NCBI GenBank assembly: GCA_022747635.1
Contig: JAKTNV010000001.1
Coordinates: forward strand, 27,631,990 to 27,695,989
DNA from: Hetaerina americana
Lineage: Eukaryota > Arthropoda > Insecta > Odonata > Calopterygidae
Direction: 5' to 3'
Length of the DNA stretch: 64,000 nt
The notes under the pieces are model-generated. The model was given only the letters and a program-made list of their open reading frames with translations. It searched no databases and was not told where the DNA came from. Shown here piece by piece: positions 40,071-52,383 of this stretch (position 1 is its first letter; each line of letters opens with the position of its first letter). A program made the translations under genes and the position numbers.

Positions 40071-41719
40071 TCGTAAGATGAAATCGATGGTCATGGTAAA
40101 CCTGTGGAAAAAATGTAAATTTGTTTTTTAGTGCCTTTGAAGAGTATGAAAATAAAGTAATTTTCTTATTTTCCGGGATGGCAGCATGCTAGGATACTGT
40201 ATATTTTGTTGCAAATTTGGTGGTTATTGTACTTGGTGTGAACTACGATGCTATGAAGCAAAATTTTGCCTTTGCCAAAAATTGAGGATATTCGAACAGA
40301 CATTTTTCAATATCAAGCATGTATTTGGAAAATAGCACTTACACTTTTTCCTACGATAAATATATTTTTAACTCGGCTTTTATTTAATACTCGTCGAATA
40401 TTACACGAAGTGGGAGAAACTCAATGCCACAAAAAAGTCTACATTTTCGCAGGGCTGGATTCATGTGCTACTGACGCTCTGGAGAGTCATTGTGCCTCTC
40501 ACTCTGATGCTCTGAGGGTTTAGGTTACCTAAAGATTCTACATTTTTGTCATATTATGATTTATAATGTATACTGCTATTTACAATCAATTAGGATAATA
40601 ATTATTATTAGATCTAGTAAGATGTAAGAGGACATTAGAAAGATTATTATTTGATAATGATAGTTTAAACACTACTTCTCCAACCGATGTATTAAAATCG
40701 GTTGTTGAAGAATTTTGTCGTCAATGTCACATGTCACGTGAGTAGCCTAACCAAAAAAATAATGGAATGTTTTGTGGAAGAATGTGCGTTATGTTTGCCA
40801 TGCAATGAATGAATGGTCTCAATATGTGTTCGGCACCACATAGATAATTACGTAAATTTGAATTCATTAGCAGAAATCATCATTACATCTAATAGCAATG
40901 TAAGTATTTTCTTTTATCCAATGGATCAGGGATTGTCAGGAACGATTTTGGAAATGCTGTTACCAACGTGAAGTTATCTTTTTATGATTACCATTGTTTT
41001 TAGTATTTGGGATAATTCTTTTATATTGGCAGACAGCAGTTGGAATCGTTTTTCTCAGCGGCATAGTTACATGATTTTACTATCGAACCCAGCGAATTCC
41101 CGAACGGGTTTAGATTTAGCGAAGACTACGGCAGTACCTCTTTATTCCGAGAATCGGCATGAAGTATCGGCCTTGTTTATAAATGGGACAATCACTCGGG
41201 ATAAACTCGACATATCCTTGGATATTGAATGCAATGTGAAATGAAATAAGCACAAAATATCTTTTGAAAGGAAGAATGGAATTTGCATTGCATAAAGAAA
41301 GGAGAAACCAGGATGGAGAGTAAACAGCGCTAATAATCAGTCCTGATAGAAAAAGGAATAATCCTTTATTCAGCACTTCCATAAGTATGATGCTTTAGGA
41401 AAGGATTTAGATTTCAAAAGGTTTACTATCACTGGTATTTTTTCATGTTAACCCTTGAAACCAGCGCATTGAAGTGTTTTTGGCATTTATTTTACTTTAC
41501 CCTTGGATGGATACTTTTCCACGATGGTTTCAATTTAGTGTGCGGACATGGCGGTTTGCTCTGGAACCTTCGAAATATGCAATGGATTGTTTAATCCATT
41601 GCTATTTCGATTTTGTTGGTGAAGATTATACATTGATAAGCCATGGGTATACGGCTTGGCCTTATCACTTGAATTTCCCTCGTAACTTGACGACTCTCGT
41701 AGTCGTGACCCCAAAATCG
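40071..41719. other. No gene recognised; intron-like DNA
   Basis: AT-rich; a short hairpin CAACCGAT/ATCGGTTG near 40682-40706 is the only structure noticed. Confidence 0.55.
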
Positions 41720-42110
41720 TATGCAAATTAAATTCTCCTGCCGCCGAAAAAGTGGCGAGGTTCGCTATGTCGAGAGGCTCTTCTATTCTCTAGTGCAGTT
41801 AACCGAGGGCGGGTTCTCATACAATTAACATCTAACGATAGGAACGGGATGAGGTCAGCCCGCCTCTATTCTCCTGGGAAGTATGGAGGTTTTTTCCGCT
41901 TTAGATTAACGTGACGACCTCTTGTTCAATATCGCCCGGTCGAATTGCACGCTCAGGCGGTGGCGTTGCGGTCGGGAAAATGCCTGCGCACAGCGTGGCC
42001 CACCTGTGCCGTCTTCTGTGGCGCCCAGCCTGGTGACCCTTTAGCTCCAATCGATACGTCATTCGATTGAAGCAATTGAGCGGGCCATCTCGCAAAATTC
42101 GCATCCTCTG
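41720..42110. other. Unidentified GC-richer block
   Basis: Sharply GC-richer than its flanks, with GGCGTTGCGGTCGG, GTGGCGCCCAGCCTGGTGAC and many CpG. Short minus-strand frames exist (for example 41901-42104, ending PGDIEQEVVTLI), but I recognise none. Could be a decayed element or an unrecognised exon region. Confidence 0.4.
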
Positions 42111-43012
42111 TGGCTATACTGATTTGCTGGATGGTAGGCAAATATTTATATCGTTACGGTATGGACTTGTAATTCATTTTATGCTCCTAGTCTTGACTCG
42201 AGAAAGCATATACGATTCCTATTCGTATTCGTATGCGTTTGAATTTAGATAAATCGTTTTTCGTTACATTTAACACATTGTTGAGGCGTTCCATAAATAC
42301 AACTGGCCATATTTCAGCGGTAAGCTGGAAATTTAAACTCAGGAAATTTGTAAGTGGACAGGTATTAGTTAATGTTTACCCTTAGTTTTAATTTCAGTTT
42401 TAGTATGTTGTCCAGACCTTGATATATGTAGTCAAGATGAATTTTGTAAAATGAAGAAAATCAAAACAATCTTTGTATTGGTTACTATGTATTTATTATG
42501 TATTGCAATGAAAATGTTATCCATTAGTGAATGGATAACATTAAATTTAATATCATGTCTTTATGGTTACAAATGTATCCATTATTATATTAATAATCAG
42601 AAATTTTTATTTTCACTTTGCCTACTACTCGTCAATCCGGCACTGTGGGATATTGTTATGCTATCAATAGCGGTTATCGGAGGAAGATATGACGGTGAAT
42701 TAGAGATCTACGTTTATTCGGACATGGTAAAGAAACACCTTGCATTTAAATGAAAACTTTCATCGTGTTATATGGATTCACTTCCTGGCCCCACCATATT
42801 TGACTACCATGTAATCTCTGGGATATTATTTAGTTATTAGTCTAGAAATTTTACATTTATATTTCGCAATCCACCAAAAAGGTTTGTGGTTCGGGATGAA
42901 AGCACCAGATTGGACAGGTAACGGATAAAGGAGAGGAAGGGTGTTTTAAGGATTAGGAAAAGGGAAAAAACATTTACCAAAAAAACACCGAAAAGACGTA
43001 CAAATCCCAATA
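42111..43012. other. No gene recognised; intron-like DNA
   Basis: A 100-codon frame at 42451-42753 is hydrophobic but unrecognised and probably chance. Confidence 0.5.
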
Positions 43013-43014
43013 TA

Positions 43015-44336
43015 CTACCTTGATCAAAAAGTTCCCGGAATAACCACCGTGTGGCGCTCCCATCGTTCCGATTTGAGTTCTGATTTTTTTGTTAAATTGG
43101 TACATCTGTTGTTGACATTCCCTTTAAATCTTAGTGTCATAACTTGACATTTGCAAAAGTTACGTAGCCAAGAGTACATCTATCTCTGTGTGTGTTGGCG
43201 ATTTTTTACAATTTCAGAAATGGATTTAAATTTGCAACAACGAACTTGTATTAAATTTTGCGTAAAAAACGGATTTAGTGGCGCACGGACGTTGGAAATG
43301 TTGGAAAAGTGTTTCGGCAACGATTCTCTAAAAAAAACGGTCGTTTACCAGTGGCACGAGCGGTTCAGAAGTGGTCGTGAGTCAATCGAAGATGATGAAC
43401 GCAGTGGCAGACCATCGACATCGAAAGTCGGTGAAAAAATTGATAAAGTAAAAGAAATGTTGGTCAATAACCGCAAATTAACCATCAGAGAAATAGCGGA
43501 GGACTTGAACATTGCCTATGGATCCGCCCAAGACATTGTGGTTAATGATTTGGGTTTCCGTCGTGTAGCATGCTAAAAGACCTCAATTTCATGCAAAAAA
43601 GAGACCGTGTTGACGTCGCAAAAGACATGATTTGCGAGGCTGAATCCGATCCCACATTCATCAAAAGGATCATTACTGGAGACGAGACGTGGGTTTATGA
43701 GTACGACACGCAATCCAGACATCAGGCAAGTGAATGGCGTTCACCAAATGAGCCGAGACCAAAAAAACCACGTCGTTTTCAGTCAAAAAAGAAGGCAATG
43801 CTGACGGTTTTCATGGATTACAACGGTGTAGTGCATCATGAATTTTTGCCAGAAGGCCAGACAGTAAACAAAGAGTATTATTTGGGCGTTATGAGACGTT
43901 TGCGTGAAGCAATTCGCCGAAAGAGACCAGAAATGTGGGCAGAAAACTCGTGGATTTTGCACCATGATAACGCACCGTCGCACAGTGCTATCATTATTCG
44001 TAATTTTTTGACGAAAAATGCAACAAATACCATCCAACAGCCACCGAATTCACCTGATTTGGCTCCCTGTGACTTCTTTCTGTTCAATCGAGTTAAAAAA
44101 CCATTACGGGGAACGCGTTTTAGCAGCCGAGAGGAAGTAATGGAAAAATCGCAGGAAGCACTGATGGACATACCGAAAACCGAATATAAAAAATGTTTCG
44201 AGGATTGGATCAAGCGCTGGCATAAGTGTGTTGCAGTCGATGGGGAATAATTTGAAGGGGACAATATAGATTTAGATGAATAAACTTGTATTTATAATTT
44301 TCTGAATAAATTCCGGGAAATTTTTGATCAAGGTAG
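43015..44336 (+). mobile_element. Mariner (Tc1/mariner superfamily) transposon, near full length
   Basis: Seen: 1,322 bp bounded by inverted terminal repeats that start CTACCTTGATCAAAAA. They match over 27 nt with one mismatch (left 43015-43041, right 44310-44336). Each end is flanked by the TA expected for mariner target duplication (43013-43014 and 44337-44338). Length and structure are typical of an autonomous mariner of about 1.3 kb. It holds one transposase reading frame in the same orientation as the PKC exon. High similarity of the two ends and the light damage point to a fairly recent insertion. Confidence 0.95.
43220..44283 (+). pseudogene. Mariner transposase, broken by one frameshift and one stop
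   Basis: A cut-and-paste DNA transposase acting in the nucleus on its own terminal repeats. The start is the ATG at 43220 (MDLNLQQRTC), chosen because similarity to mariner N-termini begins there and not at the upstream in-frame ATG at 43151. The first part (118 codons, to 43576) holds the DNA-binding helices, with WHERF, GRESIEDDERSGRPSTS and LTIREIAEDL. Reading then continues in another frame from about 43570 with DLNFMQKRDRV; a small deletion near 43570 explains the shift. The catalytic triad is present: D in TGDETW, D in HHDNAPSH, and D in SPDLAPCDFF, with 34 residues between the last two (D,D34D). A TAA at 44248-44250 interrupts the end; ten more codons (FEGDNIDLDE) lead to the natural stop at 44281. 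This copy cannot make a full protein, although all three catalytic aspartates survive. Confidence 0.93.
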
Positions 44337-45210
44337 TATGTAAGCGGAAAATCTAGTCCCAGAATACTTTATTCATGCTTCCATTAATTCCATGGTATAC
44401 AATTATATTTTGACCATTTTATAAGTTTTGTATTCAAGTTTCCGAGTTGATTACTAGAGAGGTAACTTTTTTAGCGTTGGGGATCATAATCTGCATCTCG
44501 GTCACAAGAATCGTCTTTATTTCTCGGAAACATCGGCGCGTTATGACCATATGCCTGAGTACGTACATTATTAGCTGAGGTGTAACTTCGGGGTTAAGGC
44601 TTCTTCACTCTTAAGGAGATAAAGTAGGGGTTTTAAGACTTTGTGACCATTTTTTATTACGTTCGATTTCCTGACTTTTGATTTATTTTTTTATAGGCTA
44701 TAACCGTGAAGGGTTAGTGGAACCCATCAAAAGATTCTCCTTGATAGATGCGGAATTGTGAGCATAATCATGCAGAACATGTGATGGAAGATCCGTTTTC
44801 AAATCAAACTGGATTCAAATGATTTTATGGGGTAATTTCAGGCATACCTTGTGTTTATATTTCGTATTTTTGGTAGTAGGGCATTGAAAACTGTTCATTA
44901 ACAGCAAACCGATAGGTTTTCGCCAAAACGGAGCTCATGCCTATTCTCTGCATATATCCCGTTTCCCCTAGAGGTCTATCTCATTTCCGGAATCAACTAA
45001 GCAAGTGTATAGTCTTCCAACAGTCATTATCAGTTGTTCTAGCGCCAATCTTAATGTTTTATGGACTTAATACTCCTTGTCATAACAAATTCCAGGATTC
45101 ACCTAATATATTAAGTCGATATTGTCTTGCATGCGTCTTGATTTAAAATTTTCTTTTTGAGCGCATAAATGTTTATTATTTAACGAAGTCCTCATGAGGT
45201 AGAATTCCGT

Positions 45211-45852
45211 GTGTATGTGCTGAATATTGAGTATAAGCTGGACAAAGTCATCACAATCATGGGCCGGGTATCCATCGGTGTTACCCTTTCGTATCACCGT
45301 CAGCATTCGTTCTCATCACTCAACTTATCTCCTGCACTTCCTTTTCCCCTGTCATTAGTCTCCGTCCACGGGCACTTAACGGCAACAGGTCACGTGATCT
45401 GTTGTGGTGCATTCCGTTTTTGCAACTTTCAATGGTCGGGGGGGGGGGGGGCTGAAGTTTTGAGTTTATTCGAAAGAGTACAGACCGGATACCCGGAGCA
45501 GATGAGACTCTGGAGAGCTCTTATACGTTGGCTTGGTTTCCTTAAAAAAAATAAAAGATTCCGTCACGCAATCGGGGTAGTAGCATTAAAATTTCGCGTG
45601 AGGAAATCCTGGATCCATCTCTTTGTGCCCCCACCCTCTGTTCGGAATTGTTCCTTCGGTTTCCCGAATCTAACATTTGACTGTGATCGCAAGAAGATGG
45701 CTTCCCAGGAAAAATGTCATTCGTTGCATACTTTTTGCCTAGTCCCCGAATCCTTCAGAAGAACTCGATTGAATTGCGAGACATTATTTCAATGTCGCTT
45801 GGGTGGAATGGTGGATATTGATATGTCTCGGGTTCACTCTCTTGCTGGTTAA
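45211..45852 (+). other. Unassigned 213-codon open reading frame
   Basis: The longest frame outside mobile elements and microsatellites. It has ATG at 45211 and stop at 45850-45852. It contains a run of twelve G at 45438-45449 that gives four glycines. No signal peptide, repeated motif or known domain is visible; a mildly hydrophobic stretch lies at residues 45-75. Composition is mixed and there is no conserved-looking block. No intron or homologous protein is recognised. Probably a chance frame, kept because a frame this long is statistically uncommon at this base composition. Confidence 0.12.
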
Positions 45853-46100
45853 ATCCTGCACATGTTACCCGAAATCTTCATAGTTGGTAGGTCTTTGCGT
45901 TCCGAACTCTGCCGAACTGTAGAAAGCCGATTAAATTAAATCAATATCGTAAAATTTGGTCCCGGAATGGGAATTGAAAAGGTCCCCTTGAAGAATTATT
46001 TTCTACCAATATTGCTGCGAAATTTATTTCCTCTCTAATATCGTTATGTATGGAATCTGCTGCGTATCACCTATTCTAATTATCTGTTTTCCTTTCCCAG

Positions 46101-46154
46101 GATTGCCAGATAATAAAGGCGACAGATTTGGCCAATACTTGACGGAAATGACGA
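46101..46154 (+). other. Speculative 54-nt exon-like segment
   Basis: Seen: a strong acceptor (TTTTCCTTTCCCAG ending at 46100) and a good donor (GTATGT from 46155) bound 54 nt. One frame is fully open, reading GLPDNKGDRFGQYLTEMT when the first G comes from the previous exon. Its phase is 1 in and 1 out, the same as the 3' side of the PKC micro-exon 13 kb upstream, so it could act as a cassette without shifting frame. I do not recognise the peptide, and it does not resemble the expected next PKC segment. Exon-like 54-mers occur by chance in 64 kb. Treat as a lead only. Confidence 0.15.
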
Positions 46155-47712
46155 GTATGTGTTGGATAAAATTGGCTATTATTTATTTCTGCTGAAATAT
46201 ACTATTTTTACTTTCTCCTTTCAGCATTGATAATCGCCTCAGCTCGACGCTGTTCTATTTAAACACAGTAATATTAATGAATTCTTTTTTGAGTAAATGA
46301 AAAATGCGTAGCTTTTCTATGAAACTAATTCTCTATATCAAAATGAAAATAATGAGGTGATATCAGAACGGAATTTTCGATTTCAAGGAATGCGACAAGT
46401 AAAATCAAAGCTCTGTTTGGATGATGATAGATTCTTTCTAAAGCGGAGCGGCCGTCTACTTGCTTTAGCGGTAGTCATGTGAGAAATTTGGAAACCATCT
46501 TGAAATATTAAACGTTCCTTCAGTGAATGAGTCACACGGGAGGACGGGGATTTTTATTTACTTTTGTTGCTGTGACTCTCTGCTACTTTAAATTTCGTGC
46601 CTTACTGTGTCGCATTTCTTACGACACTTGGAAGAGAAATTGAGCTTGGAATGAGGAACAGGAGTAGTGGGAGAGGTCTCCACGGAATGAAAAAATCAGA
46701 AGAGAGCTCGGGTAACGTAGTGATTTTGAAAGAAGCTCACGAAGAAGACACTACTTAACACTGATTAAAAGTTAAAATAATTGAACGAAGTTACTAGGTC
46801 AGAAACTCAGTTTCAGTGGGTGTGATATGAGTAGCCATTTTTTGTCTAGTGCATGGCAGATCCTTCTTGTTTGAAAAAATCGCAATGGCACGGGTTTCAA
46901 GGAACTTCTAGTGTTTGTTACCCTACCACGTATAGTATGACAGTTGTGCGTTTAGACTGCTTACTCGTGGAACGGAATGTGAGGGATGCATTTCATTGTC
47001 TATTGACCTATACTATATTAAGAATAAAATATCATATTTACGAAGCTGTATTGTTCTACCTAACATAGAATGACCGATAATCACGACATGGCCTTAGTTT
47101 AGTTGTTATTTATTCTCGGATGAAAAGAAATTCCTTTGGTGCTCTTTTTTGTTCATCGTTTAGCTTAAACGTCATCCCCGGTGACTTCACTTCCCCACGA
47201 CACCAGAAGCAAGGTTTGCTACGGTAAGTAAGCGCGCCATGTTTATTGGAATTGAAGCCAACAGCGTAAGACGCATAACTTTGTGATTCGTTTTCGATAA
47301 TTTCCGAAAGTTCTTAATTGCATTTTGGAACGGGTCAACAAAATTAATCATGGAAGTTTTCAATCAGGGTATTCAGAGTGAACCATGTCACGTAATCACC
47401 CCGTAGTTAAGGATTGTTTAGTTGTTGGACCGCGTTGAGGATGCGGATCGTGAAGGGAGAAAATAGTGAGTCCGACGAACCTTATTTTTTTCATTAAAGG
47501 CCGAACACTACCCTGCGGTATTAGATTCCGAACAATAGCACGTTTTCACGAGGAAGCCGGCCCGTAAAGAATTTCCATCGTTGCTTATTGATATCAATTC
47601 TTTTTGGGAAGGCTTCCGCAGGATGATATTGATGTATACTTTTATTTTTGGGATTTCATCCTCGTAAAATATATTTTAAAATGCCGTTTCGCCGGCGTTC
47701 CCGTCGGATTAT

Positions 47713-47970
47713 TCATCTACATCTACATAATACCCCGCAAGCCGCCGCGAGGGCCTGTGGCGGGGGGTGTTAGGTCACCACCCTTAAATACCACATGAAA
47801 AAATAACAATATGGAAAACTTCACCCACAGCAGCGCACAAACTCGTGCAAAAATCCCTTCATCCAACATTCATGCAAACCCACATACCTTAAACCAACAA
47901 ACAACTGCACCCCAGGATGCAGCACGAAAGCCATCTAACAACACGCAAGCCAGGACACAACACGCAAGAA
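47713..47970. repeat. R1 tail block, copy 3
   Basis: Starts CATCTACATCTACATAATAC, then CCCGCAAGCCGCCGCGAGGG and a GGTCACCACC block. It continues with diverged R1 sequence (TTCATGCAAACC, CCAGGATGCAGCACGAAAGC, ACACGCAAGC). Similarity to R1 fades after about 47970. The following 280 nt to 48250 are GC-richer and unidentified. Confidence 0.65.
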
Positions 47971-50900
47971 TGCGAAACTCCACCACCACATGAGCATGCA
48001 ACACAAAACGCTCTCCCCCCCGAGGAGACTGTGAAAGGCCCAACGGTAGCGGGCAGTTCCCCCCGCGGAGAGTGATGAGGGATTGAAGGGGAGACTGACA
48101 AGCAGATGAACAGAATACTAGGAAGAAGGGAAAGAAGCTTGACGGAGCACCGGCGAAACCGTTTTGTTTAAAAAAACCACGCATATGCGGAGTGAATCCC
48201 GTACAGAAATTATTATTTATTGTTAAAAATAAATTTTTATGAAGGTAGAGCACGTTTCTGATATGTCTGGCCCAGTAGCTTTGCGTAAATTAACAGCCCG
48301 TTCTCAGCGTAATATGGTAATTAATTTCGGCTGGTACCATCTGTGCTTTTGAAAACTAATTTTTAAATTTTACTTGGAAAGGGAGAATTTGAAGGTCGAA
48401 TCCCAGTCTTCATGATTTAGAGGTAATGAGTAGACCGCACAATGTTCGATTGATTACGTTGGTTGGACGTATTCGAAACCCTCCGACGTGCCATATACCT
48501 GTAAGAGTTGCGTCAATGCAAGCATTGCAAGCTGCCTACTTTATGCTCTCCGAGGTGCTAGCGGAAGTGTGGAAGGTTGTTCCGAGTTGGTAACCTCTTG
48601 CACCCCATCTAATATTTTGACCACTACTCCCTTAAACCTTGACAATTATTCCATAGCTGCCTTCGGTTCGCCATCACAGGGGAACGGATATGGAGTGCCA
48701 TTATTCGGTTACTCGGTCGTCTAGCCACCTGGAGAGAAACGGGCCGGGTCCGCTGAAAGGTACGGACGGGTAAGGTGGTTGAGGGATGAAGAGGATTGAT
48801 GGTGTGGAGGGGAAGCGAGCTTAAGGTAAGGGAGAAGTGGGTCGTGATTCAAAGGAGCGTTAAAGGAGGTGGTGGGTGAGTAGAGAGGGAGTGTGGGAGC
48901 AGGTAATGGAAGCGGAAAGGGGAAGGAGGGAGGAGGGGACGCGTGGGTGGTGTTGATGGGTTAGCCGAGGGAAAAAGAAAATGGAGATATTGTTGGGAGC
49001 AAAGCGGAATGAGATTGTTGCGGATGAGCGCATTGCAGCCAGGGGGGGTGGCTCCTATCTATCTCTCTCTGTGGAAGATCAGCAGAAAAGGAAAAATATG
49101 GGCTGGTAGATGGGACTCGACGTGGATGGAGAGTCGTGGATGGAGATGTGCGGATAGTGGTTCAGGGCCTGTAAGGAAGCGGCAGGCCGGCGGAAGAAGT
49201 GGGGTCCATTCCTAGGTACCCTGCAATTTAGTAATCTTCCGGCTTACTGTATGCTTCTCTTAAGAGAAACAGCTAATTTTCCTATTCCCGAATTTCAAAT
49301 CATGACGTCTCAGCTGCACACACTTATATTTGTGGGCGAGTGAATATTTTGTATTTTGAATGGGAGATGTGAACGTTTTGAATTGATTATGCCGTAATAT
49401 ATTGAAGGTTTTGGGTTGTATATTAAATGTTAGTTTTTTTATGTGTGGTCTCCGAATAATTACACCGTTTAACGTCACGATTGTTGTCATAGAGGTAGTC
49501 TTAGGTTTGGAAATAAAAAAATGCGCTTAATATTTCATCAGCTCTTTAACCGTATTTTAAACTTAAAATAATCGTAATGCTTTCGAGTTTCTACTCAAAC
49601 GTTGCAATCTCAGTAAATCTTTCGCATTTAAAACGCGGATTGAAACTATGCCAGCATTTCATGGCATACCACAAGCGAAATTTATTTCTCAGTGAAATTA
49701 GCCAAAATGATAGTAATGCTAAATCCAGATTTGAAGCGAAGGGAGAAAGGAAATAAACGCAGGACCGGCATATGGTCCGAGAGGGAAATCTGGGGCGTAA
49801 GTTGGTGGCGAGGAGAAGCGTAGGGGGCAGGGGAGCGTAGGAAGGAGGGAACCGTGGAAGGGAGGGAGGGATGGTGAGTGGAAAACGGAGGGTGTGATAA
49901 GAGTGGGGAGGTGGGGTTGGAAGGGATATAAGGAGGGGTAATAAGAAAGGTGGACAACGAGTGAGGGGACAGAAAGAAGACAGATGGAAGTCCATGGTCC
50001 GTGTGAGCGAAAAGGGTTAGTTGAAGCGGAAAATCTTTAGAAAGAGATAGGATAGAAGTATTTTTATGGTCCTGGGACAATTAGTCCCATCTTATCGTAC
50101 CAATCGTAGCGTGCAAAATTTGAACTGGGACTCCTTCTGGTTGAAAATTTTATGGCGATGTATTGACACAGCTCGAGTTTGGCGTATTTTAATGGAATAG
50201 ATTTTTGTGTTCACACGCTCAAAACTAAAGATGAATCGTTTCCACGAAGTGCTTTTCTTATACCTCCCTAACGAAGTGTATGAACAATGCATTCGAAAAA
50301 CACTTGATCGCCTGAAAAATTATCAAACGAGTTGTCAAATGTTTGTGTAGAGCTATTAGTGTACCTGCTTGGCGTAATGAAAAAGTGAAATAAAGCCGTT
50401 TTCAAGTTATTCTCATTCATCAGATGTGAGCCTCGCCTGTTTTTATTAAATTCTTTCCCTTCCAATATTGTGAGAACGTCGGAAAAGATGGTTTCAAACG
50501 AGGATAAGGGGTGAATTTAAAAGTCTGAGACGTGGAGGTTTGACTTGATATTAAGTGAGATTGTGATAACGACGATAAAAGCCGTCATCAGTTTTCCCGG
50601 TATACTGGTTCTTTTTTAAATTCGACCGCGTGTACAGACAATACCCCTTATCCCTACGTGTTGAAAAATGAAAATGGTGGCCCGGATATCTAGATAGTTC
50701 TAACCAAACGACTGAGGCTAGTGACGCAAATGATACCCCCAAAACAGTCACCGGATAACCATTTTCGTTGAAAAGGGGATGGGGAATTGAGAATAGTGCT
50801 GGAACCGGTGAGTTCCGGGTGAGTGGGAGTGGAGTGGTGTGGCAGTCATAATGGCTGACGGTGTGAGGAGAATGGATGGGCAAGAGAAAAGGAGGAAAGG

Positions 50901-51229
50901 GTGGAGAAGCATCGATGGAGGAGGGAGGGTGGTGGACGGGCGTTTGTCAGTGGATTGGTGGAATCTGTGGAAGCAGAGGGTAGATATTTGAATGGTTGGA
51001 GAAATTGATGATCTCTGTGAGAAAGGGGCGTTCCTTTTATCTTTTTGAATTCCTTCCTTAAACTAGTCTTCCGACCGTAAAAATGTGTGCTGTATGGACT
51101 GACTTCAGCACTGGCGTAAGACGCTATGGTATATTTTTATATCTTCACCATATCGCGTCGTCAGTTTATAGTGAATATAAAAATGAGCGGATGAGGTTAT
51201 ATGATGGAAGATGGAGGAAATATTACTCT

Positions 51230-51278
<49 letters not shown>

Positions 51279-52050
51279 GGGGCTGTAGATATCTTGGCGT
51301 TCGTTGAGTGTTGGGGTAAAAAGCGATCTGTGCGGGGTGTTGATTGAGGATGGTGTGGGGACCGGTCTTTGGGACTGGCGTCTTCAGTGTTGCCTGAAAA
51401 TGGGATGGCAATCTAAAACTAGAGGAGATGGTGGGTGGAAGCATGGTGATAATTGAAAAGGGGGGAATTCATTTATTTGGCCGAAGGAGAGGGAGAAAAA
51501 GAGTAAACTGTCGCAGTAATCCCCTTCCCTAGATTTTTCACCTCGGTAGCGTTTACTGGTTGCACCCGGCTTTCCACGTACTGGCCACGTCTATGTACAT
51601 CATGACGAAAAATGGACGGTACATTTAGGCGATTAAATGAGTTGAGGAGACTTATCCGAGAAGCGTAAAGAGAGTAAAAGAGAGGGAAGAATGAATGGGG
51701 TGATAAATATCATTGCCCTTCTTCCTCTCAGTACCCTTCATGTAATGATTGGTCTAATGATCTGAATCTTCTTTTTTCATTCTTTTAAGTTTATCATCCG
51801 AAATTTGTTTCGCTAATGGTGGTGTTTCATATATTATTTAAAGATGTCAAATAATCGATGCCCTGTTGTGCCCTCAATACTTCTTCTTTCTATTTCAAAG
51901 TGTAGAAGTGTAGTAATTGTCAAGCTGAAAGATAAATCGAGTCGTTTTCGATTGTCCGGAAAATGGGTCTAAAGGCAACCATTAATATTATGAGCCATGC
52001 AGAACATTGGTTGACGACTTAATGTAATATTTGTATGCAAATAAATATTT
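47971..52050. other. No gene recognised; several purine-skewed blocks
   Basis: 48740-49200, 49735-50000 and 50760-51000 are G/A-rich on the + strand and produce proline/serine/leucine-rich frames on the minus strand that are composition artefacts. Confidence 0.55.
51231..51278. repeat. (CT)n microsatellite
   Basis: About 24 CT units, pure from 51234 to 51278. Confidence 0.95.
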
Positions 52051-52061
52051 CCTCTCAACCG

Positions 52062-52372
52062 GTAGTAGTAGTAGTTTTTAGGGGAGGCGACCGACAGCTA
52101 AGGTCATTTGCGCCATAGGGGATGGACAGGAAAGGATGAAGGGTGGAGAGAAACCCGGCGTCGGCATTAGCCTACTCTTTACGAAAGGCGCCAAGGGGTC
52201 CGCAGCTTAACGTCCCATCCGACGGACGCCGTACTCACTCAAAGTGCCCTCCACAAAGCACCTCAAGTAGGGATCGAGATACCTCTGAAAAATATTCAAC
52301 ACCGCCGGGATTTGAACCCGCGCCCTCAGGGTGGGAAGCCAGTACGTTAGCCCCCGCACCATCTCGATCCCC
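52062..52372 (-). mobile_element. tRNA-derived SINE, family 2, complete copy D with target duplication
   Basis: 311 bp on the minus strand, flanked by an 11-bp direct repeat CCTCTCAACCG (52051-52061 and 52373-52383). The head starts GGGATCGAGATGGTGCGGG and carries box B GGTTCAAATCC. The central part includes CGGATGGGACGTTAAG, and the 3' tail is a (TAC)n run, the repeat tail left by LINE-driven target-primed reverse transcription. Because both edges are fixed by the duplication, this copy defines the family's full length. Confidence 0.9.
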
Positions 52373-52383
52373 CCTCTCAACCG

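Larger units (their letters stand above)
44339..47712. other. No confirmed gene; holds the ORF at 45211 and the exon-like segment at 46101
   Basis: Otherwise AT-rich intron-like DNA with no recognised element. Confidence 0.5.

Noticed and set aside
40680..40708. Short hairpin CAACCGAT/ATCGGTTG
   Set aside because: Eight-pair stem; expected by chance in a sequence of this length.
43783..44264. Minus-strand frames over the mariner
   Set aside because: Antisense shadows of the transposase.
49591..50080. Proline/serine/leucine-rich minus-strand frames of about 130 codons
   Set aside because: Composition artefact of the G/A-rich block at 49735-50000.
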